A stretch of 64,000 bases of DNA, from positions 168,453,509 through 168,517,508 of the forward strand of contig OX235262.1 of assembly GCA_944472135.2 (NCBI GenBank), written 5' to 3'. The notes beneath the pieces are model-generated. The model ran no database searches. It was not told where the DNA came from and saw nothing but the letters and a program-made list of their open reading frames with translations. The translations under genes were made by a program, and so were the position numbers. The stretch comes from Trichobilharzia regenti. Its lineage: Eukaryota > Platyhelminthes > Trematoda > Strigeidida > Schistosomatidae. Below are positions 36,301 to 41,858 of this stretch, in pieces; positions within the stretch are counted from its first letter, which is position 1; the number at the start of each line of letters is the position of its first letter.

Positions 36301-39300
36301 TTCTTATTTCTCTATAGAGCATATTCTCCTCGCTCTATAGTACAGAGTCTTGACTAGACCGCGTTTAAAGCTATTTGGACAAAAGCCGTTAAAATGTAAG
36401 TATTGTCCTTTCCATGTAGGCTTTCGATAAATTGACTTTTGAAGACTACCGTCTTCTAGGCGTTCCTTGGCAATGTCGAGGAGGTGAAACTTCCCGTACG
36501 TAAACCTCATAATTTATTTAGGCTGTAAGTGCCAGCTGATGAGAAGCCAAAGAAATAAACAATGATGGTACCATATTATTCTGTCTGTCTGTCTGTTTTC
36601 GACATAGAACTTTGCACAAATGTGCGGAAGTTCAAGTCGCCACACTCCGTGTAGCACGCGAAGCAAGAGAAGAAAGTACAAGAAAAGCATAATAGAAACA
36701 GTAAGCAGAGGTGTGAGACAAAGGAGTAATAAAGAAAAACAAAACAGTTTCATTGGAGATCATAAGTCGCAAGGAGTGGATGCATCTGCGCCACTGAGAA
36801 CGGTTTTGAGCCATGTCACCAATTGTTTCCAACCATAGATTTTTACCGTCCCGAGGACCCCAGTCTGGAAGTCTACACCTTCCTACGTGGCTGGCTTAGA
36901 CCAACTGTTGTGGATTTCATTGACTGGTGCCATATTATTCTGCACAAACCACACTGTTGTTCTTGCTTTATTCAAATTCATCAAGGGGAATAAATGCATG
37001 AAGTAACTAGGATTAGGCAAAAAAGCACCTGGTTTCACTGCACAATATTTGCTAAAATTTGTGTCAGTTTTCTTTTTGTCTGTAAATCATATTCACAATC
37101 TACAATGTGCACAGTTCGACTAGGTGAAATTTCAACACAGTTTCATTTCGAAAGCGAGATACGAATCAGATCACACACTATGTGATCTGGCCGGTTGATA
37201 CCATAAATGGTAGTCATGAGATTGAAGCATTTTGCATGAAACTATAAACTGCTGATTGATTGAGATGAGTAGTTGCATACCCAGTCGTATCACTGAGTAG
37301 TGCTTGCTAGCCAGACTGGAGTCGTCTAGACACTGGATGGCCGTCTCTCTCGTATGTAGCCGACCTCATCAGCAGGTTTGACTAAGCTCAGACAGCTGAA
37401 TAGCTTCAGACCACCAGATGTATGGCTAGCTAATTTTCTATTGTAACATTGTAACAGCAGCAGGCAAGACACGTAAGCCAAGGTATATTTTCAAGTGATC
37501 GAACCGCCATTTATAATATATACAGTTTATATTCTGTAAGTAATCACTGTGAGGGTGTGATTTTAGTTTACATTAAACAACGTGAAATAGAGTCTTCAAA
37601 TGCACATAAAGTATTCTGTTGCTTATGCACTATTGAATGTGGGATTAATATTCCGTTGGAACCCATCGTGTGTATCACACCACCACAATACTGTTATTGC
37701 TGTCTTCTTGGGTTCCGAGTGGAACGTAGGGCTTCAGTAGCGCATCTCTACTTCGTCCTATTCTCAGCGATCCCCTTCAGCTGGCCCTATGATTTCCAAT
37801 AATCTCTCATCTCCTCCCACCAAGTTACATAGACTAAGATGGCTAGGTCACGTGCTGCGCATGCCTAACCACCGCCTCCCCCGACGGGCATTGCTAGCTG
37901 ATATAGGTGCAGGTTGGAAAAGAGCCAGTGGTGGCCAAACAAAAACATGGCCTCATCAATCCATGAAATCCTTGACAGTTAAACTGAGTCAGGTAGGGAG
38001 ATGCAGACTTCCGGGTTGGGGCCCTCGGGACTCTAGGAATCAATGGCTGGAGACAATAGGTGACATGGCTCAAAATCGTTGTCAATGGCCAGCGCAGATG
38101 TATTCAGTCTCTGTAATCTTTCATATTCCTTTCTACCATTACCCATTCTGTTTCACTCTTATACTTGTCAGACTGTATTGATTCTCTTCACTCATCTTCT
38201 TGTCTACCTCTGTGTGCTATTTGGAACGTGGCAACTGGAACTGCTGCACTTCGGTGCCAAGTTCTATGTTGAATCCAGACAGATAGACCCTACACCATCT
38301 CCCTCAGTCACCCTTGTAACCATGCTTGACTTGTCGTCTGGCATGCAAACTCCGCTCGAGAGCTGGTCTGCGTGCGGTCACCTAACAGTCACCTCAGTCT
38401 GTGTCCAATCAGTGTCCATTTTTTGCGGGATATTTGTTGAGCAGTAGGCTATTGATTGGTTCGTTGGTTGCTAATATTTTCTAGCCTGCCATCTGATTTT
38501 CAGTATGGAGCTAGCGAAGACAACTGTTGATGAAAGTCTTCAGTATGTTGTTTGGAATGCGCTTCGTGACTATCAAAACAATTTTCTGAATCGTATAGGA
38601 AAACTAAATGACCTGACATTGGTGCTCAAAATCCGCATTTTTTGTTAACGCTGAGCACAGAAGATTTCCCAACGGATATCAGAGTGATGGGTGCCTGTTT
38701 CGCCTTGTTATCGAATTAAAAACTTCATGCAATTCTTCCAATTAATAAACTTGTACCAGGATAATATGAGATCATCTTTTATTATTTCGAGGATTCTTCT
38801 CAACTGGTTACAACCCGAAAGTTAAAAAATATGAATTACATTAAAGATATGAACATACTTTTCCACGATCATAAGACGTAATTGGTAGGAATTAAAAGTA
38901 ACATTAGTCCCGAATAATTTAACTGATTAGGAGTTACAAACACTGACTATTTATAGAATAATTAGACAATTAGGCTTGGAAACAAAAAACAGGGTTGCGT
39001 ATATATGTGTGTGTATAGAAACAAGGTTTAGCTAGAAAGAGCATAACAAACAAGTAGATTACGTAACTAAAGAAAATGTCTTATCTAACAGACAATAGAA
39101 AAAAGGAAAGAAAAGAAACAAGGAAGGCTGAGCCATGTTTAGATGAGAGAGTAGAGTTTTCTAAACATGAAAAAAATGACTCATATATTTTTTGTTATCA
39201 CCAGGGTAGTGCAAGATTCACCACTGTCTCTTTCTGCGTACATAGATTTGGTTTAAGTCGTTTGATGGGAATAGCTTAAGCAAAGCGTAGCAAGCTAGGT

Positions 39301-41663
39301 TTGTTTTACTTGTTGATTATTTTGAACGACTTCAGGTTGTCTACGATATGACCAGTGTCCAATAGATGACAAGCAATCGCACTGTTTAATGCTTGCGGAC
39401 CTTTCAATCTCAGGTTCTTTGGTATGTGTTCATAAATGCGGACACTAACCCTTCTCTCTGTTCTTCCAACGTATGTGCTTTGGCACGTACATGTAAATTG
39501 GTAGATACAGTTGGAGGTGACATGAGGTGGGTATTTGTCCACTTCTGATTGTCTCAAACAACTAGTTGTTTGATAAACATATGCAAACTTGGCGGCTGGA
39601 TATGTTCTTTTCAAGGCAGCGTTCAGTCTGCATCTTATTCTACTAGCAGTATCATCACCTTTGAATGCAAGCTGCAGAAAGATAGGCTTTTTATCTACTG
39701 TGCTGCTTTTCATTTTTTCAACATGACGTCTCCCATACTTGTCGATGAACTTTTGTGGGTAACCGTTGTCGCGTAGCATTTCTCCACAATGGATAGCTCT
39801 TCCTCAATCTTTTCTTTTGAACACAGTTTCCTCACACGATCAAATAATGTTCTCACTAATCCCTTTTTGTAGCTTATAGGGCAGAAGCTTTTGAAGTTAA
39901 GATAAACCGCCCTCCAGGTCTCTTTTCTGTGTATATCATGATTTTGCCGTCTTTATCTCGTTGGATACCCAAGTCAATACAATGGAACTTCTCCTCTTTT
40001 TCTTACTCCATTGTGAACTTCACTTGAACTTGACAAGACTTTTAATACTTGAGATGCATCATTGAAGGAATTACAAATAACGAAGGTGTCATCGACATAC
40101 CTGGTATAGAAATTTGTCTGACTGATTGCGGATTTTAACCGTGTTTGTTCTACACTACCCATAAAAATATCTGTCAGAACCGGACCCAGGGGGCTTCCCA
40201 TGGCGACTCCGTCAATTTGGCGGTATAGAGTGTTGAACTGGAACTGTACGTCTTTGGTACACATAAGTAAAAGTTGTTTGAGTCCGTTCTTAGGCAGAGG
40301 AAGAAGTTCGGCATGTTGACATATATTTTGTATTGTTTCCTCCCGTGGGATCTTTGTAAACAGTGAAGACACATCGAAGGATACTATACATTTGAGATGT
40401 TTAGATTCTCGAATCGTTTAGCGAACTGGAATGTGTCTTTCAGGCTGCAGACTGCTAATTTGCCACGGATTTGTTCTAACACTTCTGCTAGCCACCTAGC
40501 TACTTTGTGATACGCCGAATTAATCATAGATAATATTGGTATCATAGGGATGTCAGGCTTATGCATCTTTGGTAAGCCATACAGGTAAGGCAATCTGGAT
40601 CCCTTAGGCTTCAGTTCGTTGTATATGTTGTTGTCAGTCAACTTCTTCTTTAAAAGTTCTCTTAGCTTCTTTGTAATCTATCTTTCCATCGATTCCCTTT
40701 GATCTTTCTTCGATGGATCAGTTCGAAATGTTGATGAGTCATTCAGAACTGATTCCACTTTTTTCACATAATTATCTTTATCCATTATCACAACACCTGA
40801 CCTTTTGTCAGGTCGGAGAATAACAATAGATTCATTTTTCATCAAGTTTCTTAATGCTATTTGGTGATCTTCCGACAAAAGTGTAGATTTTGGCTTCGGT
40901 TATATGATATATTGATTAGCAATGTCGACAAGTAGAGATTTAAACCAACCTTGCTTTTTCGTCATCTGCTGGTTTTAATTTGGACAGTTGATGGTATAAA
41001 CCTTCGAACTGGGTTTCGACATCAATTTTGTTGGTTAATTTCTTTGGAATGTGGAATCTGAATCCTAAAGAAAGTGCTTCTGTTATTTATCTGACTCAGG
41101 TTATAACTTGAGAAGTTGAATACGAATTCATCAGGATTCTCCGGAATTCCTTCACATAGTGTTTCTTTAACCAGCGTCTTCGGTAAAGTTTTCTCGAATT
41201 TTATTATCATAATTTATTTATCATAATTACTTTTCTCATTTAATTTCAAATTCCTCAAGATTTATTAAAACTTCTTTGCTTATTATTTATTTATTTATTT
41301 ATCTATCTATCCTAGGTGTTTGTCTGGGGTTTCGGATGTATTGGATTAGGTCCAAAAGTGAACTGTGCACCACGGCCAACATTAATCCCTCCAGGTTTAT
41401 TTATGCCAGCAAGTGTTAACAGTCCATCACGGATAAATTATATCGCCTCTGGTTTATATCATTTCATTGCTCAAAATACTGATGGTATATTATGGGCATG
41501 GGGTGCACCACGTGGTGGGTTATACTGTCTTGGTTTAGGTGCACAAGTGACTAAAACAGCAACTGACCAGACATTTCCAATGCCATTACTTCTTCCAATC
41601 AAAGCTACACAAGTAGTGTGCGGTGTTGATCACACTGTAGTTATTGGCAAGTCATTCAGTTGA
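12182..41663 (+). CDS. RCC1L: RCC1L (WBSCR16), mitochondrial RCC1-repeat protein, six exons
   Basis: The coding exons are 12182-12395, 12437-12627, 22878-23198, 34263-34417, 34704-34959 and 41316-41663, about 494 codons (the human protein is ~464). All five introns are GT-AG and keep frame (phases 1, 0, 0, 2, 0). Seven-bladed RCC1 repeat signatures appear in order: [29 protein letters not shown] with [21 protein letters not shown] with [34 protein letters not shown], and a C-terminal [15 protein letters not shown]. The order and the motifs match RCC1L rather than nuclear RCC1. In animals RCC1L acts in mitochondria in mitoribosome assembly and inner-membrane fusion. The Arg/Ser-rich N-terminus suits a mitochondrial presequence. 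The introns carry most of the window's transposons; polyadenylation signals AATAAA lie at 41804 and 41877. Confidence 0.93.
12396..12436 (+). other. RCC1L intron 1, 41-nt micro-intron
   Basis: GTTTGT..ACATAG is the only GT-AG pair here that restores the reading frame. Its size matches the short 5' introns known from schistosome genes. Confidence 0.85.
12437..12627 (+). CDS. RCC1L: RCC1L exon 2
   Basis: Encodes the end of blade 1 through ACGYGFTT and [13 protein letters not shown]. Ends in phase 0 at a perfect donor GTAAGT (12628). The following 10.25-kb intron holds the intact LINE. Confidence 0.9.
13541..14152 (+). CDS. LINE ORF1, N-terminal part with PHD finger
   Basis: Starts at ATG 13541. 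A basic region ([11 protein letters not shown]) precedes a C4HC3 PHD-type zinc finger: CQAC, then CNFC, HCRC and CPLC, spanning about residues 105-165. ORF1 proteins of several CR1 families carry such fingers and bind element RNA or chromatin. After the finger the frame runs into TAA at 14150-14152, while the continuing protein lies in the -1 frame. The overlap of the two frames is 14074-14152 and contains a C6 run (14109-14114), a likely site of a 1-nt deletion. Confidence 0.75.
   Translation: MVVESSLKKATRIPYSVVTRASAREGKNPGISTPSRIPILKTRVALVCPDTTPALPQSSTETAQAIPEGQNSTPASTVGQCVKHIKPKRKRSRRHKTSKASSRKGDECQACNITVSKTDSAFECNFCKRWVHCRCDKEVPKAYYEFMRNNPCPWFWYVCPLCRPGIVPQSVSADSRNNMLLCPNTVSCSSPLLNSHCRNWSKT
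14101..15174 (+). CDS. LINE ORF1, C-terminal part
   Basis: The frame is open from 14074, has an ATG at 14101 and ends with TAG 15172-15174. A Lys/Pro-rich linker is followed by a domain starting [10 protein letters not shown] and including [15 protein letters not shown]. The pattern resembles the RRM-like fold common in LINE ORF1 proteins, so nucleic-acid binding is inferred. Its last 43 nt overlap ORF2, and the overlap holds the frameshift signal described separately. It is either a separate ORF or the shifted second half of ORF1. Confidence 0.7.
   Translation: MQLPPAKLALPKLVKDLKKDTPALLTGNANSHKVKISKVPSTSGEGKITKAPLASTSKPGNTKKAVQVPTKPNVANDAKDCKKPKAKPKSEGSRSNSLILFNVPVSTDSLLEQRALFDQEQWSNLCGKLGLNISSAKLCRLYRGVHTPQGKPPPLRVTLDSAEEAEKVLLMAQVLALDRSSNIRARQDRPWAVRNMARESPELMPSTSMVVHGVPELETGTACEKHMHDVQQWRWLSSQMAPGASGAISIFRLPRPAHLTLINSPKLLCVTFNSPEQLSISLQRWYETKGKIGGHIRCCESRPRNIRRQQTEALIRPQASVTLERCSSENNSLCLPSVLPKSIEKNYNGPVLSESAN
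15132..15168 (+). promoter_or_regulatory. candidate -1 programmed ribosomal frameshift signal
   Basis: The heptamer A AAA AAC (15132-15138) is in register with the ORF1 codons GAA-AAA-AAC. After a 7-nt spacer a hairpin follows: 5' arm GGCCGGTTC (15146-15154) pairs with GAATCGGCC (15160-15168) through eight Watson-Crick pairs and one G-U, with an optional further U-G pair. A -1 shift enters the ORF2 frame, which opens just after TGA 15129-15131. ORF1 stops at 15172-15174. Confidence 0.75.
15132..18071 (+). CDS. LINE ORF2: endonuclease and reverse transcriptase
   Basis: The frame is open from 15132 to the stop at 18069-18071 (979 codons). The endonuclease (EEP) domain begins with [12 protein letters not shown] near 15255, followed by FTETWLNP (catalytic Glu), [25 protein letters not shown] and SSDHAVIGF. 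The RT domain has [64 protein letters not shown] and the catalytic [10 protein letters not shown]. The tail includes YVRPHLE and YRRLRGDLI. No ATG precedes the endonuclease start: the first in-frame ATG is at 15402, downstream of the catalytic Asn and Glu. Translation is therefore probably by -1 frameshift from ORF1, or by reinitiation. Confidence 0.92.
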   Translation, partial: KKLQRAGSIGIGQLVPTSSPPPADGFTSTTPQHSEVVRLTVSCLYSNVRGLRGKVGELRNLQAHLQLKIIIFTETWLNPTIADNEISIGDMVLVRRDRDNKEGGGVAIYFDRQLKCVRATDPPLIELPDSIWCHFTVGHTKHLLGGIYRSPTCGAEHNQLLLSTITGIRDLGYDQITIAGDFNAPSLNLGSGCAKGKFGRNLLQTIRNTGLTENVGDDTRWGPSGKSSKLDYILTSDQLLVEKVQIMTPLGSSDHAVIGFDLVLRERLQWDVTRPCLCYSKADYAEMRRLLSDADWPLAWDDLSVDEHWEVVKKIIHAAISDTVPLVTTQPKRKTSWLKRGTQRILQAKRRAWFTWRVSKSQTDHDAYLELRNRCNARVRRDRRSFQANLAKKLLSNPKNLYRFMSERKPTNQGACALVGPNGQYLTSLEMAETFSSAFAKQLNSNVDITVTDQNGGTTISEEEDLATTPQINPAIVLRKLQRLIPGKSPGCDDIRPSVLKQCAEALCRPLCDLFQHSMDSGTLPREWKRAILSPIFKGGDRQNAASYRPVALLPVVSKVLESIIDDHIREYFDRTNILHEAQHGFRKGRSCVTNLLSAWDDWTSCWDLNVPVHVVFLDFEKAFDTVHHDLLLHKIRQAGIGEPLLSWLKDYLADRQFCTKVNRVRSSWHRSSSGVSQGSILGPLMFLIFINDLPRRLSCPTLLYADDVKIWRAIKCPEDSDRLQEDLNLLEDWAVASGMTFNLKKCKVVKLRTCRLQNASYTLCNESLSCTTSERDLGLVLTEKMDTSVNYTGDVARAYAVIHFTHRQLGALTPELFLMLYKTYVRPHLEVHNIIAPPMLRRDANLLERVQRRATKGVVGLRNKPYDERLKKLGLFTLSYRRLRGDLITAYKITNDQNHPNKGVLPLSRYRLPRGNPRRIAHQRARTRVRSHFFSLRVCRPWNSLPADVAMAPSLDAFKRRLDNHAAIQGLHPNGLSP
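18140..18330. repeat. ATT microsatellite blocks
   Basis: Two runs of ATT/ACT repeats (18155-18190 and 18285-18325) flank about 90 nt. The first looks like the 3' tail of the LINE; the second may mark another LINE tail. Confidence 0.7.
18870..19120 (-). repeat. PLE terminal-region fragment
   Basis: The block GCGCAGCACATTTCGCACG..TGATC resembles 49730-49770, which directly flanks a PLE GIY-YIG tail (49968-50219). It is therefore probably a solitary piece of that PLE's LTR-like region. No coding homology was seen. Confidence 0.35.
19480..19690 (-). repeat. dispersed repeat R2, copy 3
   Basis: Its reverse complement aligns with 2515-2760 and 9590-9830, sharing the GTGCACGATCCCTAGC block and the TGTTTAG..GAAGG block. 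Confidence 0.5.
19700..20450. other. no gene seen; one tRNA-like patch
   Basis: Only a weak tRNA-like A/B-box pair near 20110-20160 (TGGCCTTGTGGTCAA then GGGTTCAAGTC) was noticed, which may be a SINE head. Nothing else was recognised. Confidence 0.35.
20450..20940 (+). mobile_element. RTE-like LINE 3' end
   Basis: It begins with a GATTCTTCGGGTACCTGA block shared with 27745-27770. It then carries the RTE C-terminal coding blocks (conceptually [18 protein letters not shown], ..[19 protein letters not shown]) and a 3' tail with TTGCTTTGTGTGCTACA and GTTCTATGTTGAAAACAG. The same series occurs at 24190-24610, 37840-38285 and, reversed, 53880-54310. The frame is broken, so it is dead. Confidence 0.75.
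20945..22870. other. no gene seen
   Basis: This is AT-rich intron sequence. A tRNA-like stretch near 21915-21985 (GGCGTTGTAGCTTATT.. and GAGTTCAAATC) might be a SINE head. No coding homology was recognised. Confidence 0.4.
22878..23198 (+). CDS. RCC1L: RCC1L exon 3
   Basis: The acceptor TTTATTTCAG and donor GTGCGT bound a phase 0-0 exon of 107 codons. It encodes [15 protein letters not shown] and [15 protein letters not shown], the most diagnostic match to RCC1L. Confidence 0.93.
23570..24660 (+). mobile_element. RTE-like LINE fragment (RT palm to 3' tail)
   Basis: The frame starting at 23588 shows [14 protein letters not shown] (catalytic YADD), [13 protein letters not shown] and [10 protein letters not shown], then stops at TGA 23836-23838. 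The protein resumes in another frame ([18 protein letters not shown]), with further stops before [15 protein letters not shown]. The C-terminal GGQTKT block and the 3' tail follow. RTE-type C-terminal motifs identify the clade. The same disabling lesions occur in the reversed copy at 53877-55062. Confidence 0.82.
25056..25420. repeat. PLE-1 left inverted arm
   Basis: Reverse complement of 27010-27374. The coordinate sum is constant (52430) across the arm, so no indels separate the two arms, and every block compared was identical. Confidence 0.88.
25440..25960 (-). pseudogene. PLE-1 GIY-YIG endonuclease remnant
   Basis: Conceptual frames on the minus strand give [14 protein letters not shown], which aligns with [22 protein letters not shown] of the intact copy at 51392-52168. 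The YIGR part is lost to frameshift. The C-terminal tail (LCIQKK near 25470) remains. Confidence 0.7.
26036..26242 (+). mobile_element. SINE family A, copy A1
   Basis: A tRNA-like head has an A-box-like GTGGCTTAATGGT and a B-box-like GGTTCTAATCC. It is followed by a hammerhead-type segment: core ATGAAGA (26117-26123), stem II GTCC/GGAC, GAAA and the CAGCTGTC cleavage block ending 26150. The tail ends CCAACACTTGAATA. The first core base is A instead of C, so cleavage is doubtful. It is inserted in PLE-1. Confidence 0.85.
26217..26950 (-). pseudogene. PLE-1 reverse transcriptase fragment
   Basis: Two overlapping minus frames give [16 protein letters not shown], a [13 protein letters not shown] block and the catalytic [10 protein letters not shown] (YVDD). 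[14 protein letters not shown] and [14 protein letters not shown] follow. These are PLE RT motifs. The 5' half is missing and there is a frameshift near 26890. Confidence 0.82.
27010..27374. repeat. PLE-1 right inverted arm
   Basis: Partner of 25056-25420. A diverged relative lies at 52190-52610, immediately after the PLE ORF at 51392-52168, which shows that the arm is PLE terminal sequence. Confidence 0.88.
27540..28320. repeat. repeat R3, GC-richer block
   Basis: It contains GATTCTTCGGGTACGTGAA, shared with 20460-20480 at the start of an RTE 3' fragment, and stretches near 50% GC. It is likely a piece of an RTE-type element outside the conserved domains. It ends at an ATA run (28318-28335). 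Confidence 0.4.
28956..29170 (+). mobile_element. tRNA-headed SINE family C, copy C1
   Basis: Positions 28956-29028 fold as a 73-nt tRNA-like shape with a perfect 7-bp acceptor stem (GCGTCGG/CCGACGC) and a correctly placed TTCGA. The D and anticodon stems pair poorly, so it is a SINE promoter, not a working tRNA. An unrelated tail follows, ending in AAATCAAATCAAA. Confidence 0.6.
29430..29600 (-). mobile_element. SINE family A, copy A2
   Basis: The reverse complement shows the tRNA-like head (GTGACTGAATGGT, GGTTCGAAGCC) and a hammerhead segment with core CCGATGA (U-to-C change), stem II GTCC/GGAT and GAAAC. It faces a partial plus-strand copy at 29636-29712. Confidence 0.8.
29636..29712 (+). 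mobile_element. SINE family A, partial copy A2b
   Basis: Only the 3' half is present: AAGTCCCAAAACTACGATG, then GAAATAGCTGTCCAGTACT and the AATGGTTCTTGAACTGATAT tail. It is head-to-head with A2. Confidence 0.75.
29770..30200. mobile_element. SINE family D pair (minus then plus)
   Basis: 29770-30000 reversed shows a tRNA-like TGAGTAGCTCAGTGGCAA with GGGTCCGAAT. 30085-30160 on the plus strand shows GAATAGCTCAGTGGCAAC and GGGTTCGAATCTC. The GTGTCTAGTCCTTGGTGC and GCGGCCAGCATG blocks between them recur at 31970-32310. The A and B boxes indicate pol III-derived SINE heads. Confidence 0.55.
30280..31390 (+). mobile_element. Penelope-like element PLE-2
   Basis: The frame 30194-30571 carries [13 protein letters not shown] (YVDD), then [19 protein letters not shown] and [15 protein letters not shown] palm and thumb. 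A TGA ends it. Next come an [11 protein letters not shown] linker and conceptual [12 protein letters not shown], the start of a GIY-YIG domain, broken by stops. A sister copy lies at 56385-57180, and another reversed at 55066-56260. It is dead by stops and 5' truncation. Confidence 0.8.
31950..32340 (-). mobile_element. SINE family D, copy D3
   Basis: The reversed strand has the tRNA-like head near 32170-32230 (AATAGCTCAGTGATAA type) and the CCTTGAAGATTCCAAAC tail seen in D1. GCGGCCATCATACCAG and GTGCAGACTGAATTC blocks flank it. It has diverged strongly. Confidence 0.5.
32830..33005 (-). mobile_element. Sm-alpha-type SINE with hammerhead remnant, copy B3
   Basis: The reverse complement starts with a tRNA-like head (AGCGGCCTAGTGCATAAG, then GGCTTGAAACGAAGG). 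It reaches CAGATGACGAATCTCAAT, then AGGACGAAATGTGCATCG and AATTCCAC. This parallels the schistosome Sm-alpha hammerhead layout (CTGATGA, GTCC..GGAC, GAAA, GCGC, TTCC). The core and stem II are mutated, so it is unlikely to cleave. Confidence 0.65.
33140..33430. other. SINE D-like debris
   Basis: Short blocks match pieces of 29770-30060 and 31970-32310 (ATCTAATAACA.., CATGGTAGCCACATTGC, AGTTACTTATTACTTG). No ORF or complete element is visible. Confidence 0.35.
33441..33552 (-). mobile_element. SINE family A, partial copy A3
   Basis: The reversed strand has hammerhead core CTGAAGA (33535-33529), stem II GTCC/GGAC, GAAA and the cleavage-side CAGTTGTC, then the SINE tail. Stem I has a mismatch next to the core. 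The tRNA-like head is missing; its place is taken by copy A4 in the opposite orientation. Confidence 0.82.
33550..33760 (+). mobile_element. SINE family A, copy A4, with intact hammerhead core
   Basis: The tRNA-like head (GTGGCTTAATGGT, GGTTTGAATCC) precedes a hammerhead ribozyme. Stem I is GTACTG (33625-33630) paired with CAGTAC (33665-33670), six perfect pairs. The core is CTGAAGA (33631-33637), stem II GTCC/GGAC with loop CAAACTA, then GAAA (33653-33656), a 2-bp stem III (AC/GT) with loop AGCT, and the cleavage triplet GTC ending at 33664. This is the short-stem-III type I layout known from schistosome Sm-alpha repeats. The SINE tail follows. Confidence 0.88.
33625..33670 (+). ncRNA. hammerhead ribozyme (type I) in SINE A4
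   Basis: All invariant core positions (CUGANGA, GAAA, and C before the scissile bond) are present, with three pairable stems. Predicted cleavage is after C33664. Activity is inferred, not shown. Confidence 0.78.
33768..34210 (-). mobile_element. RTE-like LINE 3' fragment
   Basis: The reversed strand reads the RTE C-terminal series (AACATTGCC, CAAACCAAAACATGGC blocks) and the 3' tail (CTTTGTGTGGTGAACATGG, GTTTCATG). It ends about 50 nt before RCC1L exon 4. It is 5'-truncated and frame-broken. Confidence 0.72.
34263..34417 (+). CDS. RCC1L: RCC1L exon 4
   Basis: Acceptor TTTTGTTAG and donor GTGAGT; phase 0 to phase 2. It encodes [12 protein letters not shown] and [17 protein letters not shown]. 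Confidence 0.93.
34704..34959 (+). CDS. RCC1L: RCC1L exon 5
   Basis: The acceptor ATCCACAAAG follows a 286-nt intron. It encodes [11 protein letters not shown] and [16 protein letters not shown], and ends in phase 0 at donor GTAGTC (34960). Confidence 0.92.
35285..35316 (-). ncRNA. hammerhead-like motif in PLE-3 left end
   Basis: The reversed strand reads CTGATGA (35316-35310), a short stem II region GAAACCAA, CGAAA (35301-35297), then AATGATGATA with predicted cleavage before CCATATT. Hammerhead motifs in PLE terminal repeats are established. Stem II here is weak, so activity is uncertain. Confidence 0.55.
35700..36200 (-). CDS. PLE-3 GIY-YIG endonuclease ORF
   Basis: This is a 166-residue open frame. 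The GIY-YIG signature is [10 protein letters not shown] followed by [18 protein letters not shown]; the catalytic Tyr and Arg positions are kept. The element-specific tail includes [18 protein letters not shown] and KPDLCVQKE. It nicks DNA for target-primed insertion in active PLEs. It is separated from the RT fragment by a frame break near 36210-36300, so this copy is defective. Confidence 0.78.
   Translation of the reverse strand: MGKKPAYFQLDYKGENLAAMTKRTLNTSLAISYPAAKLVSVYRTTCSLVQSKIDTYPSHVNSNCIYTFACIFGSSYIGRTERRAYLGFSEHVPKSLRLKGTNALNSAVARHLLDTGHAVEIEKSFKIINRQRSFILLKFSEATSIKRFKPDLCVQKEAVISPSLPW
36536..36583 (+). ncRNA. hammerhead-like motif in PLE-3 right end
   Basis: CTGATGA (36536-36542), GAAGCCAA, AGAAA (C-to-A before GAAA), and GATGGTA with predicted cleavage after 36570. 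It mirrors the left-end motif on the opposite strand. Confidence 0.5.
36584..36929 (-). mobile_element. RTE-like LINE fragment with target-site duplication
   Basis: The reversed strand carries the RTE C-terminal and tail series, ending with GACAGACAGACAG. CCATATTATTCTG occurs at both edges (36571-36583 and 36930-36942) and marks the insertion into the PLE-3 end. Confidence 0.78.
36985..37680. other. no gene seen
   Basis: AT-rich intron sequence without recognisable coding or repeat structure. Confidence 0.4.
37683..37790 (-). mobile_element. SR2-like LINE tail fragment
   Basis: The reversed strand shows GAAGCCCTACGTTCCACTC and GGAACCCAAGAAG, the same 3' signature seen at 45250-45285, 51160-51185 and 62545-62570. 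Confidence 0.55.
37800..38290 (+). mobile_element. RTE-like LINE 3' fragment
   Basis: The frame from 37789 gives [19 protein letters not shown], then [19 protein letters not shown] and [19 protein letters not shown]. This is the best preserved C-terminus of this RTE family in the window. The 3' tail follows. Confidence 0.85.
38740..41215 (-). mobile_element. Penelope-like element PLE-4 (most complete copy)
   Basis: Antisense in RCC1L intron 5, ending about 100 nt before exon 6. Minus frames in order: 41210-41022 (N-terminal conserved region), 40878-40678 ([20 protein letters not shown]), 40641-40384 ([19 protein letters not shown]), 40372-39974 ([32 protein letters not shown], catalytic [10 protein letters not shown]) and 39779-39306 ([27 protein letters not shown]). 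Four or more frame breaks make it inactive. The left end (38755-38830) resembles the PLE-3 terminal sequence, with a degraded hammerhead-like stretch. KMHKP and GSPLGP are PLE RT hallmarks. Confidence 0.86.
41316..41663 (+). CDS. RCC1L: RCC1L exon 6 (terminal)
   Basis: Acceptor TATCCTAG; phase 0; TGA at 41661-41663. It encodes [26 protein letters not shown] and the final [13 protein letters not shown], which aligns with the human RCC1L C-terminus. Confidence 0.93.
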   Translation: MFVWGFGCIGLGPKVNCAPRPTLIPPGLFMPASVNSPSRINYIASGLYHFIAQNTDGILWAWGAPRGGLYCLGLGAQVTKTATDQTFPMPLLLPIKATQVVCGVDHTVVIGKSFS

Positions 41664-41837
41664 GAGATGGTGGTGGTCTCTTACTCATCAATGCTCTATT
41701 GATTACTATATGAAACAAAAAGACTACATGACAGGAATAGAAACAAGCAACTGCATTTACGCTGTTGTAAATACTCCATCCTATTCTGATGACCAGTGAA
41801 TTGAATAAAAAAAGCATATTTAACATTCCTACTATTG

Positions 41838-41858
41838 TGTGTGTGTGTGTGTGTGTAA
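41838..41858. repeat. GT microsatellite
   Basis: About ten GT units lie in the RCC1L 3' flank between the two AATAAA motifs. Confidence 0.85.

Larger units (their letters stand above)
35237..36980 (-). mobile_element. Penelope-like element PLE-3 with inverted ribozyme-bearing ends
   Basis: Antisense in RCC1L intron 5. The minus frames 36510-36304 (RT thumb: [20 protein letters not shown]) and 36200-35700 encode a GIY-YIG domain ([21 protein letters not shown]) with the PLE C-terminal tail. The left end (35237-35316, minus) and right end (36536-36583 plus 36943-36976, plus) are inverted copies of one terminal sequence. Both contain hammerhead-like motifs. An RTE fragment (36584-36929) interrupts the right end. 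The RT catalytic part is missing. Confidence 0.8.
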
